Assembly (NCBI GenBank): GCA_938038785.1
Contig: CALHTB010000055.1
Span: forward strand, 1 to 36,614
DNA from: an uncultured Acidimicrobiales bacterium
Lineage (GTDB): Bacteria > Actinomycetota > Acidimicrobiia > Acidimicrobiales > SHLQ01
Direction: 5' to 3'
DNA length: 36,614 nucleotides
Every line of letters starts with the position of its first letter. Position 1 is the stretch's first letter. Below the pieces are notes generated by a model, which was not told the DNA's origin, made no database searches, and saw nothing but the letters and a program-made list of their open reading frames with translations. Positions 24,676-32,551 of the stretch are shown here, one piece after another. A program made the translations under genes and the position numbers.

Positions 24676-24677
24676 GG

Positions 24678-24708
24678 GCGCCCAATCGTCCCGTGCAGCG
24701 GTGGGCGC
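24678..24708. other. Hairpin in the gap between the GH5 genes
   Basis: GCGCCCA (24678-24684) and TGGGCGC (24702-24708) can pair perfectly around a 17-nt loop. It lies after the upstream GH5 gene and just before the -10 box of the downstream one. There is no T-run, so it is at best a weak transcription stop. Confidence 0.3.
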
Positions 24709-24725
24709 TACTTCTCTTAGAGTTG

Positions 24726-26327
24726 TTATCCGAGCAGTGCGTCAAGCAACGGATCGTTCCACGCGTCGGCGTCGAGGTCATATGCGGCGTAGCCCGCGTG
24801 AAACTCCCAATACGCAAACGAAAGTCCTTGCGTATTTGCCTCGTCGACCACCGTGCGTGTCCATGCCGCACGGTCGGCCATTGGCACTCGTCCCTCCGCG
24901 GAGAACGCGCCAAACTCACCAATATGTACGGGTACGCCTGTGTCGGCACTCCACTCGCTCGCCCGCTCGACCCACCGTCGCAACGACGCATCGGCTGAGG
25001 TCACGATGTCTTCGCAGCCTCGGCTCGAACACACCACAAAGTCGCTGATGAACAACGGGTCCGAGGACGGATGTGAGTTCATCAGGCTGACGCCGGTGGC
25101 CTCGTCGGGGCAGTTCGACAAATCGACGGTGAACTCTTGGGTAGTTGCCGTCGTCGTGAGCCGAGCTTCATCGAGTTCGTCACTGCCGGGGACACGACAC
25201 CCGACCCGCAAACTGCCATCGCCGCTAGCAGCAAACCGGATCTCGGCCGGATCAACGCCCTCCAGGAAGTCAACGCTGAAGCCAGCCCATTGCCGCCCAA
25301 AGTCGATACGGATCTTGCCGTCCTCGGTGATCACGCGACTATCCCACGACCGGTCGTAGATGCCCTCGGGCAACCCAAACCCATCGGGCGACCACGGCAC
25401 GCCAACAGCTGGGACGGGGTCGACCCAGGTGGCGCCTTGGTGGGTGAAGTTGTGCGGCTCGTACAAATGCACGGTGGCGATGAGATAGTCGTCGTCGGGC
25501 AGCACCATGTCGTCGAGGAAATCGATGCCATTGAAACCGACCGGGCCGATGAGCACCGGCCGCGTTGGGTTGGTCTCGCGAACCACCGTCATGAGGTCCA
25601 TCAGCAGGTCGTTCCACAGGTCGGGCTGGTCGGTGAAGACTTCGTTCGGCTCGTTGAACAGCTCGAACACCACATGGTCGCCAGCATCGGCATAGCGAGG
25701 AGCGATCTGCTCCCACATGCCAATGATGCGATCTCGATGCCCGAGCGGGTCGAGGTGCGCTTCGTCGTAGTGATGCATGTTGACGATGATCATGAGGTCG
25801 TTCGCCTCGGCCTGGTCGATCGCCCAATCCACCCGCTCCCAAATGTTCGTGTATGGCTGACCCGTGATGTTGGGGTCGACACCATCGGGGATCGTGTACG
25901 GCGCCTCAGTATCGGCATAAGCAGCCCAGCTCACCGGCAGTCGTACGTGATCAAACCCGGCGTCGGCGATGATGCGGAAGTACTCCTCGTCGAGGCCAGC
26001 ACCCCAATCGCCCTCTCGTGGAGCTTCCAAGGAATTGCCGAAGTTGATTCCTCGACCAAGAGCCTGGTTCGCTTCGGCGCCGGTCATTGGCAACGTGGTC
26101 GTCGTGGTCGACGAGGTTGATGTAGTTGTCGATGTCGTCGTGGTCGAGCTCGTGGTGGGTGCAACCTCGGCAGCGTCAGACACCAGATCTTCGACATCGT
26201 TGTCATCGTCGACGCCGCTGGCAACATCGGGGCTAGGCGCCACAGTGGGCGCTTCGTCAGCTCCGCCGCATGCGCTCAGAACAAGGCTGACGAGCAGCAC
26301 AAACATGGACATGCGACACTTCGTCAT
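24726..26327 (-). CDS. GH5 glycosidase lipoprotein with the same inserted domain
   Basis: The 533-residue paralog has a lipoprotein signal ending in LVLSAC (Cys20), an acidic spacer, and a Ser/Thr linker (57-80) before the barrel at ALGRGINFGNSLEAP. The catalytic residues are Glu226 (FELFNEP) and Glu471 (VHIGEFG), 245 residues apart. The insertion of the first copy is conserved, with shared blocks such as DRSWDSRVITEDGK and RQWAGFSVDF and all four cysteines. It should be anchored on the outer face of the cell membrane, whereas the other copy has a plain signal or anchor helix. A TACACT box 7 nt before ATG supports this start. Substrate is probably a beta-glucan. Confidence 0.88.
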   Translation of the reverse strand: MTKCRMSMFVLLVSLVLSACGGADEAPTVAPSPDVASGVDDDNDVEDLVSDAAEVAPTTSSTTTTSTTTSTSSTTTTTLPMTGAEANQALGRGINFGNSLEAPREGDWGAGLDEEYFRIIADAGFDHVRLPVSWAAYADTEAPYTIPDGVDPNITGQPYTNIWERVDWAIDQAEANDLMIIVNMHHYDEAHLDPLGHRDRIIGMWEQIAPRYADAGDHVVFELFNEPNEVFTDQPDLWNDLLMDLMTVVRETNPTRPVLIGPVGFNGIDFLDDMVLPDDDYLIATVHLYEPHNFTHQGATWVDPVPAVGVPWSPDGFGLPEGIYDRSWDSRVITEDGKIRIDFGRQWAGFSVDFLEGVDPAEIRFAASGDGSLRVGCRVPGSDELDEARLTTTATTQEFTVDLSNCPDEATGVSLMNSHPSSDPLFISDFVVCSSRGCEDIVTSADASLRRWVERASEWSADTGVPVHIGEFGAFSAEGRVPMADRAAWTRTVVDEANTQGLSFAYWEFHAGYAAYDLDADAWNDPLLDALLG

Positions 26328-26334
26328 TGCCGCA

Positions 26335-26340
26335 AGTGTA
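26335..26340 (-). promoter_or_regulatory. -10 box TACACT, leaderless start at 26327
   Basis: TACACT on the minus strand ends 7 nt before ATG 26327 of the GH5 lipoprotein gene. Confidence 0.45.
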
Positions 26341-26352
26341 GGAGTGATTGAC

Positions 26353-26369
26353 GCCGAGAATTACTCGGC
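26353..26369. promoter_or_regulatory. Inverted repeat GCCGAG-N5-CTCGGC, possible operator
   Basis: A perfect 6-bp inverted repeat around AATTA lies immediately upstream of the -10 box of the GH5 lipoprotein gene, at about the -35 position. It could be an operator for a dimeric regulator; this is inference. Confidence 0.35.
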
Positions 26370-26388
26370 CCCGCCGGCCGGCAATCGC

Positions 26389-26439
26389 ACAAATTTGAAC
26401 CGCTAGGTCCGCCTCCGGTACCTACCGGTTCAAATTTGT
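26389..26439. repeat. Palindrome with 20-bp arms in a divergent promoter region
   Basis: Arms at 26389-26408 and 26420-26439 match at 19 of 20 positions around an 11-nt loop. The arms end in ACAAATTTG. It lies 14 nt upstream of the TAACCT box of the plus-strand gene at 26465 and between two diverging genes, so it is not a terminator of either. It could be an operator or a mobile palindromic repeat. Confidence 0.75.
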
Positions 26440-26452
26440 TGGCTGCTATCAG

Positions 26453-26458
26453 TAACCT
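26453..26458 (+). promoter_or_regulatory. -10 box TAACCT, leaderless start at 26465
   Basis: TAACCT ends 6 nt before ATG 26465. The palindrome at 26389-26439 occupies the place of its -35 region. Confidence 0.45.
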
Positions 26459-26464
26459 GCAGCC

Positions 26465-27466
26465 ATGGCGCGCCTACCGCTTTCGGTTCTCGATGTTTCG
26501 CTCGTCGTAGACGGGGCCACGAGTTCGTCGGCGCTCGACGCCACCACCCGGCTCGCGCAACGCGCTGACGCTCTCGGGTTCACGCGCTTCTGGGTTGCCG
26601 AGCACCACAACATGGGAGCGGTGGCGAGCTGTTCGCCACCCGTACTCATCGCGCACCTCGCAGCGTCGACCGAACGCATCAGTGTCGGATCGGGTGGCGT
26701 GATGCTTCCGAACCACGCGCCGTTTGTAGTGGCCGAACAGTTCGCGATGCTCGAAGCGCTCCACCCCGGCCGCATCGACCTAGGGCTAGGCCGCGCACCT
26801 GGCACCGATCGAAACACCATGCTCGCGTTGAGACGGGGCACCAACCCGATCGACGTCGACCAGTTTCCACAGCATGTCATCGACGTGATGGGCCTGTTGG
26901 GCGACGTGCGCTCTGATGACGGCATGTTCACCCAAGTCAAAGCAACCCCAAACGCCCAGTCGCGCCCCACGGTGGCGCTGCTCGGGTCGAGCGGCTACTC
27001 CGCCCAGCTCGCTGGTTTGCTCGGCGTACCGTTCGGTTTTGCCCACCACTTCGGCATGGGCGGAACAAGCGAAGCGGCCGACATCTACCGCGAGCACTTC
27101 ACACCTTCGCCGGTGCTCGACGAACCACACCTCATCGTCACCGCCGTGACAGTTGCCGCCGAGACCTCGGTCGAGGCCGACCACTTGATGGCTACCCACC
27201 GGCTGTTCAAGAACGGCCTGCGTACCGGCCGAATGTACGGCGTGCTCGAAGCTGACGACGCAATTGCTCATCCCGACTACGCCCAAGCGCTCGAATACGC
27301 GGGCACCAACGCGTTCTATGGCACACCCGACGAGGTGGTCGAGCGGCTCGACAAGCTTGCCGTAGAAATGGGCGCCACCGAGCTCATGATCACGGTTCCC
27401 GTGGCCGATGTCGAGCAGCGGCTCTCCAGCCTCGAGCTCACGGCCAACGCCTGGATGCAGCTCTGA
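26465..27466 (+). CDS. Luciferase-like monooxygenase, group 1 (TIGR03558-like)
   Basis: The 333-residue TIM-barrel protein starts LPLSVLDVSLV and contains LGFTRFWVAEHHNM (38-51), ISVGSGGVMLPNHAP, AEQFAMLEALHPGRIDLGLG and RAPGTDRNTM. This block is diagnostic of the luciferase family oxidoreductase group 1, generally FMN-dependent flavoproteins of unknown substrate. The C-terminus has the usual FYGTPDEVVERL segment. It is divergent from the GH5 lipoprotein gene and convergent with the aldo/keto reductase gene, so it is probably transcribed alone. Confidence 0.88.
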   Translation: MARLPLSVLDVSLVVDGATSSSALDATTRLAQRADALGFTRFWVAEHHNMGAVASCSPPVLIAHLAASTERISVGSGGVMLPNHAPFVVAEQFAMLEALHPGRIDLGLGRAPGTDRNTMLALRRGTNPIDVDQFPQHVIDVMGLLGDVRSDDGMFTQVKATPNAQSRPTVALLGSSGYSAQLAGLLGVPFGFAHHFGMGGTSEAADIYREHFTPSPVLDEPHLIVTAVTVAAETSVEADHLMATHRLFKNGLRTGRMYGVLEADDAIAHPDYAQALEYAGTNAFYGTPDEVVERLDKLAVEMGATELMITVPVADVEQRLSSLELTANAWMQL

Positions 27467-27473
27467 TCGGCAA

Positions 27474-28400
27474 CTAGATCAGTTCGAGCTCGGCACCGTC
27501 GAACAGCGGCGTCATTTCGTGAGCAGCAATGTCAGCTTCGATCGCGGCTGGGTCGGGCGCCGCGACCTCGCCCTCTCCAGCGTCGGCGAAGATCCGTTCG
27601 GCTGCTCCCAGCATCTCGTCCATCAAGCGAGCATCGCTCGACGTGTTGAGAAACACTTGCGGGTTTGCGAGCACGGACCGCATCGCTCGCTCGATTGCAT
27701 CGGGCTCGGCAAGCGGTTCGTACCAGCTACGACGATCGCGTGCATCCCCATCATCGACCCAGCGGCGGCGGGCAATCGACTTGATTGTTTGGACAGCGAC
27801 GTTGCGTTCAGCGCACATCGCCAGCAACGATTCGAACTCGTGCCGGTACCCGTCGTTGCGAGCAAGGGTCGTGTTCCACGGGAGCAGCACCGAGTCGTAG
27901 TCGAATGCGTTGAGACTTCGCTGGTGCATACCGGCAATGCGCAGGCCATGCCCGGTCACTCCGATGAAGTTGACGAGCCCCTCTTCCCGAGCAGCGATCA
28001 TGGCTTCGAGCACTCCGCCGGCGGCGTGGGCCTGTTCCCACTCGTCGTCCTCCACGAGGTTGTGCAGCTGGATGAGGTCGACCGAATCGGCGCCCATCCG
28101 AACGAGCGAACGCTCAAGTTCGGCTCGTGCAGCATCACCGTCACGCTCGCCCGTCTTTGTCGCAAGAAAGACCTTCGACCGGTTCGACGCCAGCCAGGGC
28201 TTGAGCATGTCCTCGCTATCGCCATAGGACGCGGCCGTGTCGAAGTGATTGACCCCTCGAGCAACCACCGTGTCAGCCAACGTCTCGGCCCACTCCTGTC
28301 CCCAGCTCTGTCGAAACAAGGCCGCGGCGCCGAAGATGATTCTGCTGCTCATGTGCCCGGTTCGCCCGAACGCCATTGTGTCCATTGTTGAGGTGCCCAT
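27474..28400 (-). CDS. Aldo/keto reductase family protein
   Basis: From ATG 28400 the 308-residue protein has the aldo/keto reductase catalytic tetrad: Asp54 and Tyr59 (FDTAASYG), Lys82 (FLATKTG) and His113 (DLIQLHNL). The barrel continues with EGLVNFIGVTGHG. The C-terminal third is less typical of the family and includes VQTIKSIARRRW, which should bind the nicotinamide cofactor. The frame extends upstream to 28496, but a TACGAT box 6 nt before 28400 and the onset of homology set the start. It should be a cytoplasmic NADPH-dependent reductase; substrate unknown. Confidence 0.87.
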   Translation of the reverse strand: MGTSTMDTMAFGRTGHMSSRIIFGAAALFRQSWGQEWAETLADTVVARGVNHFDTAASYGDSEDMLKPWLASNRSKVFLATKTGERDGDAARAELERSLVRMGADSVDLIQLHNLVEDDEWEQAHAAGGVLEAMIAAREEGLVNFIGVTGHGLRIAGMHQRSLNAFDYDSVLLPWNTTLARNDGYRHEFESLLAMCAERNVAVQTIKSIARRRWVDDGDARDRRSWYEPLAEPDAIERAMRSVLANPQVFLNTSSDARLMDEMLGAAERIFADAGEGEVAAPDPAAIEADIAAHEMTPLFDGAELELI

Positions 28401-28406
28401 CACCCG

Positions 28407-28412
28407 ATCGTA
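28407..28412 (-). promoter_or_regulatory. -10 box TACGAT, leaderless start at 28400
   Basis: TACGAT on the minus strand ends 6 nt before ATG 28400, and decides this start over the upstream codons in the same frame. Confidence 0.5.
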
Positions 28413-28509
28413 GATCGAACCCATTGGCAAGGACTGCTCTCCCCGTTCGGGCGCAATCTCAAGACCCAACAAGGGGGCGGTCCCTGGTTTGGGCACGCGA
28501 ACTCACAAG

Positions 28510-28515
28510 TACAGT
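28510..28515 (+). promoter_or_regulatory. -10 box TACAGT, leaderless start at 28522
   Basis: TACAGT ends 6 nt before ATG 28522, with no ribosome binding site. It probably drives this gene and the coupled methyltransferase gene. Confidence 0.5.
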
Positions 28516-28521
28516 TCATCC

Positions 28522-28836
28522 ATGGCACAGCTCGTAGAAATCATGTTGTCTACCAACCGCTTCGAGTCCGAGGTCCTCGCCGAGGCCGTGCTGGCAGAGG
28601 GACATCGGGCCGAGCTTGTCCATGACGAATCATCTGGCGGCGTCGGAACCCAAGCCATTCCGAGTCGCCTACTCGTGCATGCCTCCGACGCCGAGGAAGT
28701 TCGCGCCATCGTGAACCGTTCGTTCGCGCTCGATGCGGAAGCGCCCGACGAGCTTCGACCCTCGCGGATCTCCAACAAGGCGCGGCTCATTGGATTGCTA
28801 CTGCTCATCGTGATGGTCGGAGTTATCGTCTTGTGA
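28522..28836 (+). CDS. DUF2007-like protein with C-terminal membrane anchor
   Basis: The 104-residue protein resembles DUF2007 'putative signal transducing' proteins: VEIMLSTNRFESEVLAEAVL at the start and SRLLVHASDAEEVRAIV in the middle form the small alpha/beta domain. A hydrophobic helix (LIGLLLLIVMVGVIVL) ends the protein, so it is a tail-anchored membrane protein with a cytoplasmic domain. Its stop overlaps the GTG start of the methyltransferase gene (GTGA), so translation is coupled. The function is unknown. Confidence 0.7.
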   Translation: MAQLVEIMLSTNRFESEVLAEAVLAEGHRAELVHDESSGGVGTQAIPSRLLVHASDAEEVRAIVNRSFALDAEAPDELRPSRISNKARLIGLLLLIVMVGVIVL

Positions 28837-29639
28837 GCAACAACGACACCTACACCCACGGCCACCATTCGAGCGTTCTGAAGTCGCACACGTGGCGCAC
28901 CGCCGAAAACTCCGCTGGCTACCTCCTCCCCCATCTCGACAAGACCATGACGCTGCTCGACGTAGGCTGCGGCCCGGCAACCATCACGTGTGATCTAGCA
29001 ACCCGAGTGGCCGCGGTCGTTGGCATTGAGCCGGTGGACGACATTCTCGACAAGGCCCGGGCAACCGCAGCCGAACGGAACGTGTTCAACGCAACGTTTG
29101 AGGTTGGCTCGGTGTACGACCTCCGCTTCGGCGATGACACCTTCGATGTCGTCCACGCCCACCAAGTCCTCCAGCACCTGACCGACCCCGCAGCGGCGAT
29201 TGCCGAGATGGTGCGAGTCACCAAGCCCGGCGGTCTGGTCGCAGTTCGAGACGCCGACTACCACGCCATGACGTGGCATCCCCAGCCGCCCGAGCTGGAC
29301 CGATGGATGGACATCTACCAGGCGGTCGCCCGACACAATGACGCCGAGCCCGACGCTTCCCGATACCTCATCGAGTGGTCCCTCGACGCAGGCGTTCCAC
29401 GCTCAGCCATTACTGCCAGCTCGGACACCTGGCTCTACGCCACCGACGACGAACGAGCCTGGTGGGCCGACCTGTGGGCCGATCGGACGGTGAACTCAGC
29501 GTTCGGCGAACAAGCAAGGCAGTACGGCATCACTGACGAAGCCGAGCAACGAGAGATCGCCGCAGCCTGGCTCGAATGGGCAACCCACCCCGCTGGCTGG
29601 TTCACCGTGCCAAACGGCGAGCTACTGATTCGGATCTAG
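28833..29639 (+). CDS. Class I SAM-dependent methyltransferase
   Basis: The 268-residue protein has motif I LLDVGCGPATITCDLA (41-56), an acidic motif II position in VVGIEPVDDIL, motif post-II EVGSVYDLRFGDDTFDVVHA and HQVLQHLTDPAAAIAEM. The layout resembles UbiE-type and other small-molecule methyltransferases. The C-terminal part (AWWADLWADR, LEWATHPAGWF) is typical of actinobacterial members of this group. Substrate unknown. It starts at a GTG overlapping the preceding stop and is probably translated only with the DUF2007-like gene. Confidence 0.85.
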   Translation: MSNNDTYTHGHHSSVLKSHTWRTAENSAGYLLPHLDKTMTLLDVGCGPATITCDLATRVAAVVGIEPVDDILDKARATAAERNVFNATFEVGSVYDLRFGDDTFDVVHAHQVLQHLTDPAAAIAEMVRVTKPGGLVAVRDADYHAMTWHPQPPELDRWMDIYQAVARHNDAEPDASRYLIEWSLDAGVPRSAITASSDTWLYATDDERAWWADLWADRTVNSAFGEQARQYGITDEAEQREIAAAWLEWATHPAGWFTVPNGELLIRI

Positions 29640-29648
29640 CCGTCCCCG

Positions 29649-31880
29649 TTACCAGTCGAAGCTCTGAAGATTGGTCGACAGCTCGACCAGGCGCCCATCG
29701 ATGTGCAGCGTCGTGCCGTCGACGACCGCCAAGTTCTCGTAGGTGGCATCGAACGCCGCCACATCTGCGGTGCCGTATTGCTCAAACTCGAACGTGCTCG
29801 CAGTTGAGAACACGCCTCCGCTGACGGGCTCTCGCACGATGAACGCATCGAGCTCTGCGCTGTACCCAAGCACATCGTGTAGTGAACCAGTTTCGGGTCT
29901 GGCACTCTTGCGAGGCTCGGTTGCAAGCTCGGCCATCTCGTTGGCATCAAGCCGCTGTGCCCCGATGGCCAACACATCACTATCAAGCCATGACAGTGCC
30001 CTCAACTGGGCTTCGCCAAAGTCCCCACTCTCACCGGGATTCAACTCAGCATTATCGATCGAGGCACGTAGGGAGGCGTCGGTCCACGTGCGCTCTTCAT
30101 CGTTGGCTAGGTCTCGCACCGTGACCGAGTCGTAGACTGTCAGCACGAAGTCGGCGGCGTTCGGGTCGGGAATGCACTTCGAGGCCGAGAGGTAGGCAAG
30201 CTTCGTTCCGTCCGGAGAGACTTGTGGCGACGAACCCTTTCCGATCACCTCGATCTGGCCGTTGAGGAGGTCGATCCGAAGAATCGTTCCGCCGCTCGAC
30301 TCGCAACTAAACCATGAGTCCTCGACGATCTCGCTGAGGAAGACCGCCGTTCCGTCATGGCTGAGCTGGAGGTCTCCCAACATTCGTGCCTCAAGATCGA
30401 GCGTTGCGATCGTTCGCACAACATCGCCTGTCGCCAGGTCGATCTCGACCAGCTCGCCCGTCGAGTTGGTTAGCCCTACGCCTCGCCCGCCGGCACGGTT
30501 CACCCCCGATGGGGTTCCCGCCGGCAGATTCTCTTGAAGTGGCCACAGTTCGACAGCCTCTGGAGTGGCCTCGGGCAACAGCGTCGTCGAAGTCACCTCG
30601 GCGACTTCTTCAACCACCTGGTCTTCGAAGTTGTCGTCCTGGTCGAGCAGCACCGCATGGTTGTGCCAGGCTCGGGCGCGCTCGACGAAGTGAAGGTGGT
30701 TGTAGTGGCAGATCGTTGCAGCCTTGGCTTCGGGGGTTTCTTCCATGAAGACACCGGGGAGCACAATCTGCACCGAGCTGATGCTTGCGGCGCACTCGGT
30801 AAAGGACGCTACGGCCATGTCGTACTCGTCTTGGGAGAGTTCGCCGTCGACAAGCGCTTCGGCCTGAGCTGAGAGATCGGCATCTGCTGCTTCGGCCGAC
30901 AGCTCTCGCAGCTTTGTTGGCAAGCAGTCGAGGTCGCATCGCACCTGCACTGCCTGTTCGCTGAAATCAACCTCGTCGAGGACCAGGGTGGCCCCGTCTG
31001 CAAACGTGACCTCAATTGTTGGGACGATGCCGGGCAACGCGCCATCGTTCTTGGCGACAACCACGAACCGATCACCAACACGTACGAACGTCTGGGTTGC
31101 AGGCACTGGCTCGATTATCTCAATGTCGGTGACCTCGGCGGAAAGAAATCCTTCGACCTCAAGGGTTGCCCCATCCGGACCCGAGATCCCGCTCTGGCTA
31201 TCGACCCGCACCCGTTCGAAGGCATCAAGTGGGGCAAGCGCCGCCGACCAGCTGCCATCACCTGCAACATCTGGGCCGCACGAGGCTGTCGACCCACCGG
31301 TGTCGACGTAGACCGGCACGGCAAAGCCGTCCACCTGCTCGAAGGCGTAGCCCCTTACGAACGATCCAGATGGCAACCGGTTGGGTATCGAACGTTCGAA
31401 GTCGATGCACTTCTCGATCTCGGGCAGACGGCCCTCGTCCCCGCGTACAACCGTGAGCAACGGGACGTCGCTGCCCAGAATCGAACCCGCTGGTGGAACG
31501 AACGACTCAACTGCTCCACCTTGTTGGGGTTGCCCATCATCGACCCCGTCGTCGCTGATGACCGGGCTTGCGTTGCTCTGCAATGCGTTCCACGCGCCGA
31601 AGCTGAGCAGACAGATCACGCTCACGATCGCTGCGGTGAGCAGGAGGCTTCGAGCACGGCTTCGGGGTTCTGCCTCGAGCTCGATGACCTCACTATCGAT
31701 GACCTCGCTATCGAGGATTGGGCTATCGAGGATTGGGCTGGACAACTCGGCGCTGACCTCGGTGGGTTCAGCGATGATCTCCTCAAGCAGCGCGGCAGAT
31801 ACATCACCATCGGGGTCGACGACGATGGTCGTTGCGGCGAAGAGCAACTGCAGTTCTTGGTCGAGGGTTTCGTCGTTCAT
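29649..31880 (-). CDS. Single-pass membrane protein with C-terminal beta-propeller-like domain, sigma-factor partner
   Basis: The 743-residue protein has a cytoplasmic N-terminus of about 75 residues, one transmembrane helix (about 78-98) and a large extracytoplasmic part. From about residue 440 it shows WD40/TolB-like repeats: TGELVEIDLATGDVVRTI, LQLSHDGTAVFLSE and SPQVSPDGTKLAYLS. The start overlaps the stop of an ECF sigma factor gene (ATGA), so by position it should be the cognate anti-sigma factor or sensor. However, the N-terminus has no HxxxCxxC zinc motif, so it is not a classical zinc-binding anti-sigma factor. Four 15-bp repeats encode part of its cytoplasmic region. Confidence 0.7.
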   Translation of the reverse strand: MNDETLDQELQLLFAATTIVVDPDGDVSAALLEEIIAEPTEVSAELSSPILDSPILDSEVIDSEVIELEAEPRSRARSLLLTAAIVSVICLLSFGAWNALQSNASPVISDDGVDDGQPQQGGAVESFVPPAGSILGSDVPLLTVVRGDEGRLPEIEKCIDFERSIPNRLPSGSFVRGYAFEQVDGFAVPVYVDTGGSTASCGPDVAGDGSWSAALAPLDAFERVRVDSQSGISGPDGATLEVEGFLSAEVTDIEIIEPVPATQTFVRVGDRFVVVAKNDGALPGIVPTIEVTFADGATLVLDEVDFSEQAVQVRCDLDCLPTKLRELSAEAADADLSAQAEALVDGELSQDEYDMAVASFTECAASISSVQIVLPGVFMEETPEAKAATICHYNHLHFVERARAWHNHAVLLDQDDNFEDQVVEEVAEVTSTTLLPEATPEAVELWPLQENLPAGTPSGVNRAGGRGVGLTNSTGELVEIDLATGDVVRTIATLDLEARMLGDLQLSHDGTAVFLSEIVEDSWFSCESSGGTILRIDLLNGQIEVIGKGSSPQVSPDGTKLAYLSASKCIPDPNAADFVLTVYDSVTVRDLANDEERTWTDASLRASIDNAELNPGESGDFGEAQLRALSWLDSDVLAIGAQRLDANEMAELATEPRKSARPETGSLHDVLGYSAELDAFIVREPVSGGVFSTASTFEFEQYGTADVAAFDATYENLAVVDGTTLHIDGRLVELSTNLQSFDW
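31680..31739. repeat. Four tandem 15-bp units in the coding region
   Basis: Four 15-bp units run without gaps from 31680; the last two (31710-31724 and 31725-31739) are identical, and the first two are near-identical to each other. They encode Ile-Leu-Asp-Ser-Pro and Glu-Val-Ile-Asp-Ser pentapeptides just before the transmembrane helix of the protein. Being a multiple of three, copy number can change without a frameshift. Confidence 0.8.
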
Positions 31881-32407
31881 GACTCGCCTCCTTCGTTGTT
31901 GGCATCGTCCGCATCGGCTTCGAGCGCCGTCCTCAGTCGAGCTCGAGCTCGTGAGAGTCGATTACGGGCCACTTCGGGTATTATGTCGAGCACCAGCGCA
32001 ATCTCCGACGGCTGGAGTTCTTCAACGCCAGCGAGCAGCACAAGCTCCCTATCGTCTTCGCTCAAAGCAGCGAGCGCGCCAGCAAGTGGCGACGCTGCCA
32101 TGGGGTCGGCGATCTGCGCCACCGGCTCGACCCACTCGGCGCAGAGCTTGTAGTGCAACGCTGTGCGCCGAAGGCTGCCTCGACGCTGGTTGGCCAGCAC
32201 GCGGCGAGCAACGCCGTAGAGCCACGGGCGTTCATTTCCCGGCGGGATGTCGTCGAGGCGGCGCCACGCAATAGAGAACGTCTCGGCCGCCACATCTACC
32301 GCGTCCGATGGCGTCGAGCGCCGGGCGGCATAGTTCACGATCGCTGAGAGATTCGAGCGGTACAGCTCGGCAAAGTCAGATTTGCGTTTCGTGGTGGTTG
32401 TGGTCAT
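31877..32407 (-). CDS. ECF-type RNA polymerase sigma factor
   Basis: The 176-residue protein has region 2 (FAELYRSNLSAIVNYAARR, then DAVDVAAETFSIAWRRLDDIP) and WLYGVARRVLANQRRG. Region 4 is ALAALSEDDRELVLLAGVEELQPSEIALVLD with the helix-turn-helix and RLSRARARLR. It should direct RNA polymerase to a stress- or envelope-related regulon. ATG 32407 is preferred; the frame is open to 32461 with further possible starts at 32428 and 32461, and no leaderless -10 box decides between them. Its stop overlaps the start of the membrane protein gene. Confidence 0.85.
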   Translation of the reverse strand: MTTTTTKRKSDFAELYRSNLSAIVNYAARRSTPSDAVDVAAETFSIAWRRLDDIPPGNERPWLYGVARRVLANQRRGSLRRTALHYKLCAEWVEPVAQIADPMAASPLAGALAALSEDDRELVLLAGVEELQPSEIALVLDIIPEVARNRLSRARARLRTALEADADDANNEGGES

Positions 32408-32497
32408 AGCCCTCGGTCGCGACACCATGTCGCCTTGCCAACTACATGTCCACCTTGGCACGCGACGTATCAGGCAGCTTGCCCAAAACGCCGAAAG

Positions 32498-32538
32498 GCC
32501 CCGGACCGGCTGACCGTCGCGGCCAACGTATCCGGGGC
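32498..32538 (-). terminator. metY: Probable terminator after metY
   Basis: GCCCCGGA and TCCGGGGC pair perfectly (8 bp) around a 25-nt loop, 13 nt after the metY stop on the minus strand. It is followed by CCTTTCGGCGTTTTG, a modest T-rich stretch. It also insulates the downstream sigma factor gene from metY transcription. Confidence 0.55.
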
Positions 32539-32551
32539 ATCCCTTGGAGGG

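Noticed and set aside
23815..26120. Long plus-strand open frames opposite both GH5 genes
   Set aside because: Both are mirror images of the conserved GH5 coding sequence and resemble each other only because the GH5 genes do.
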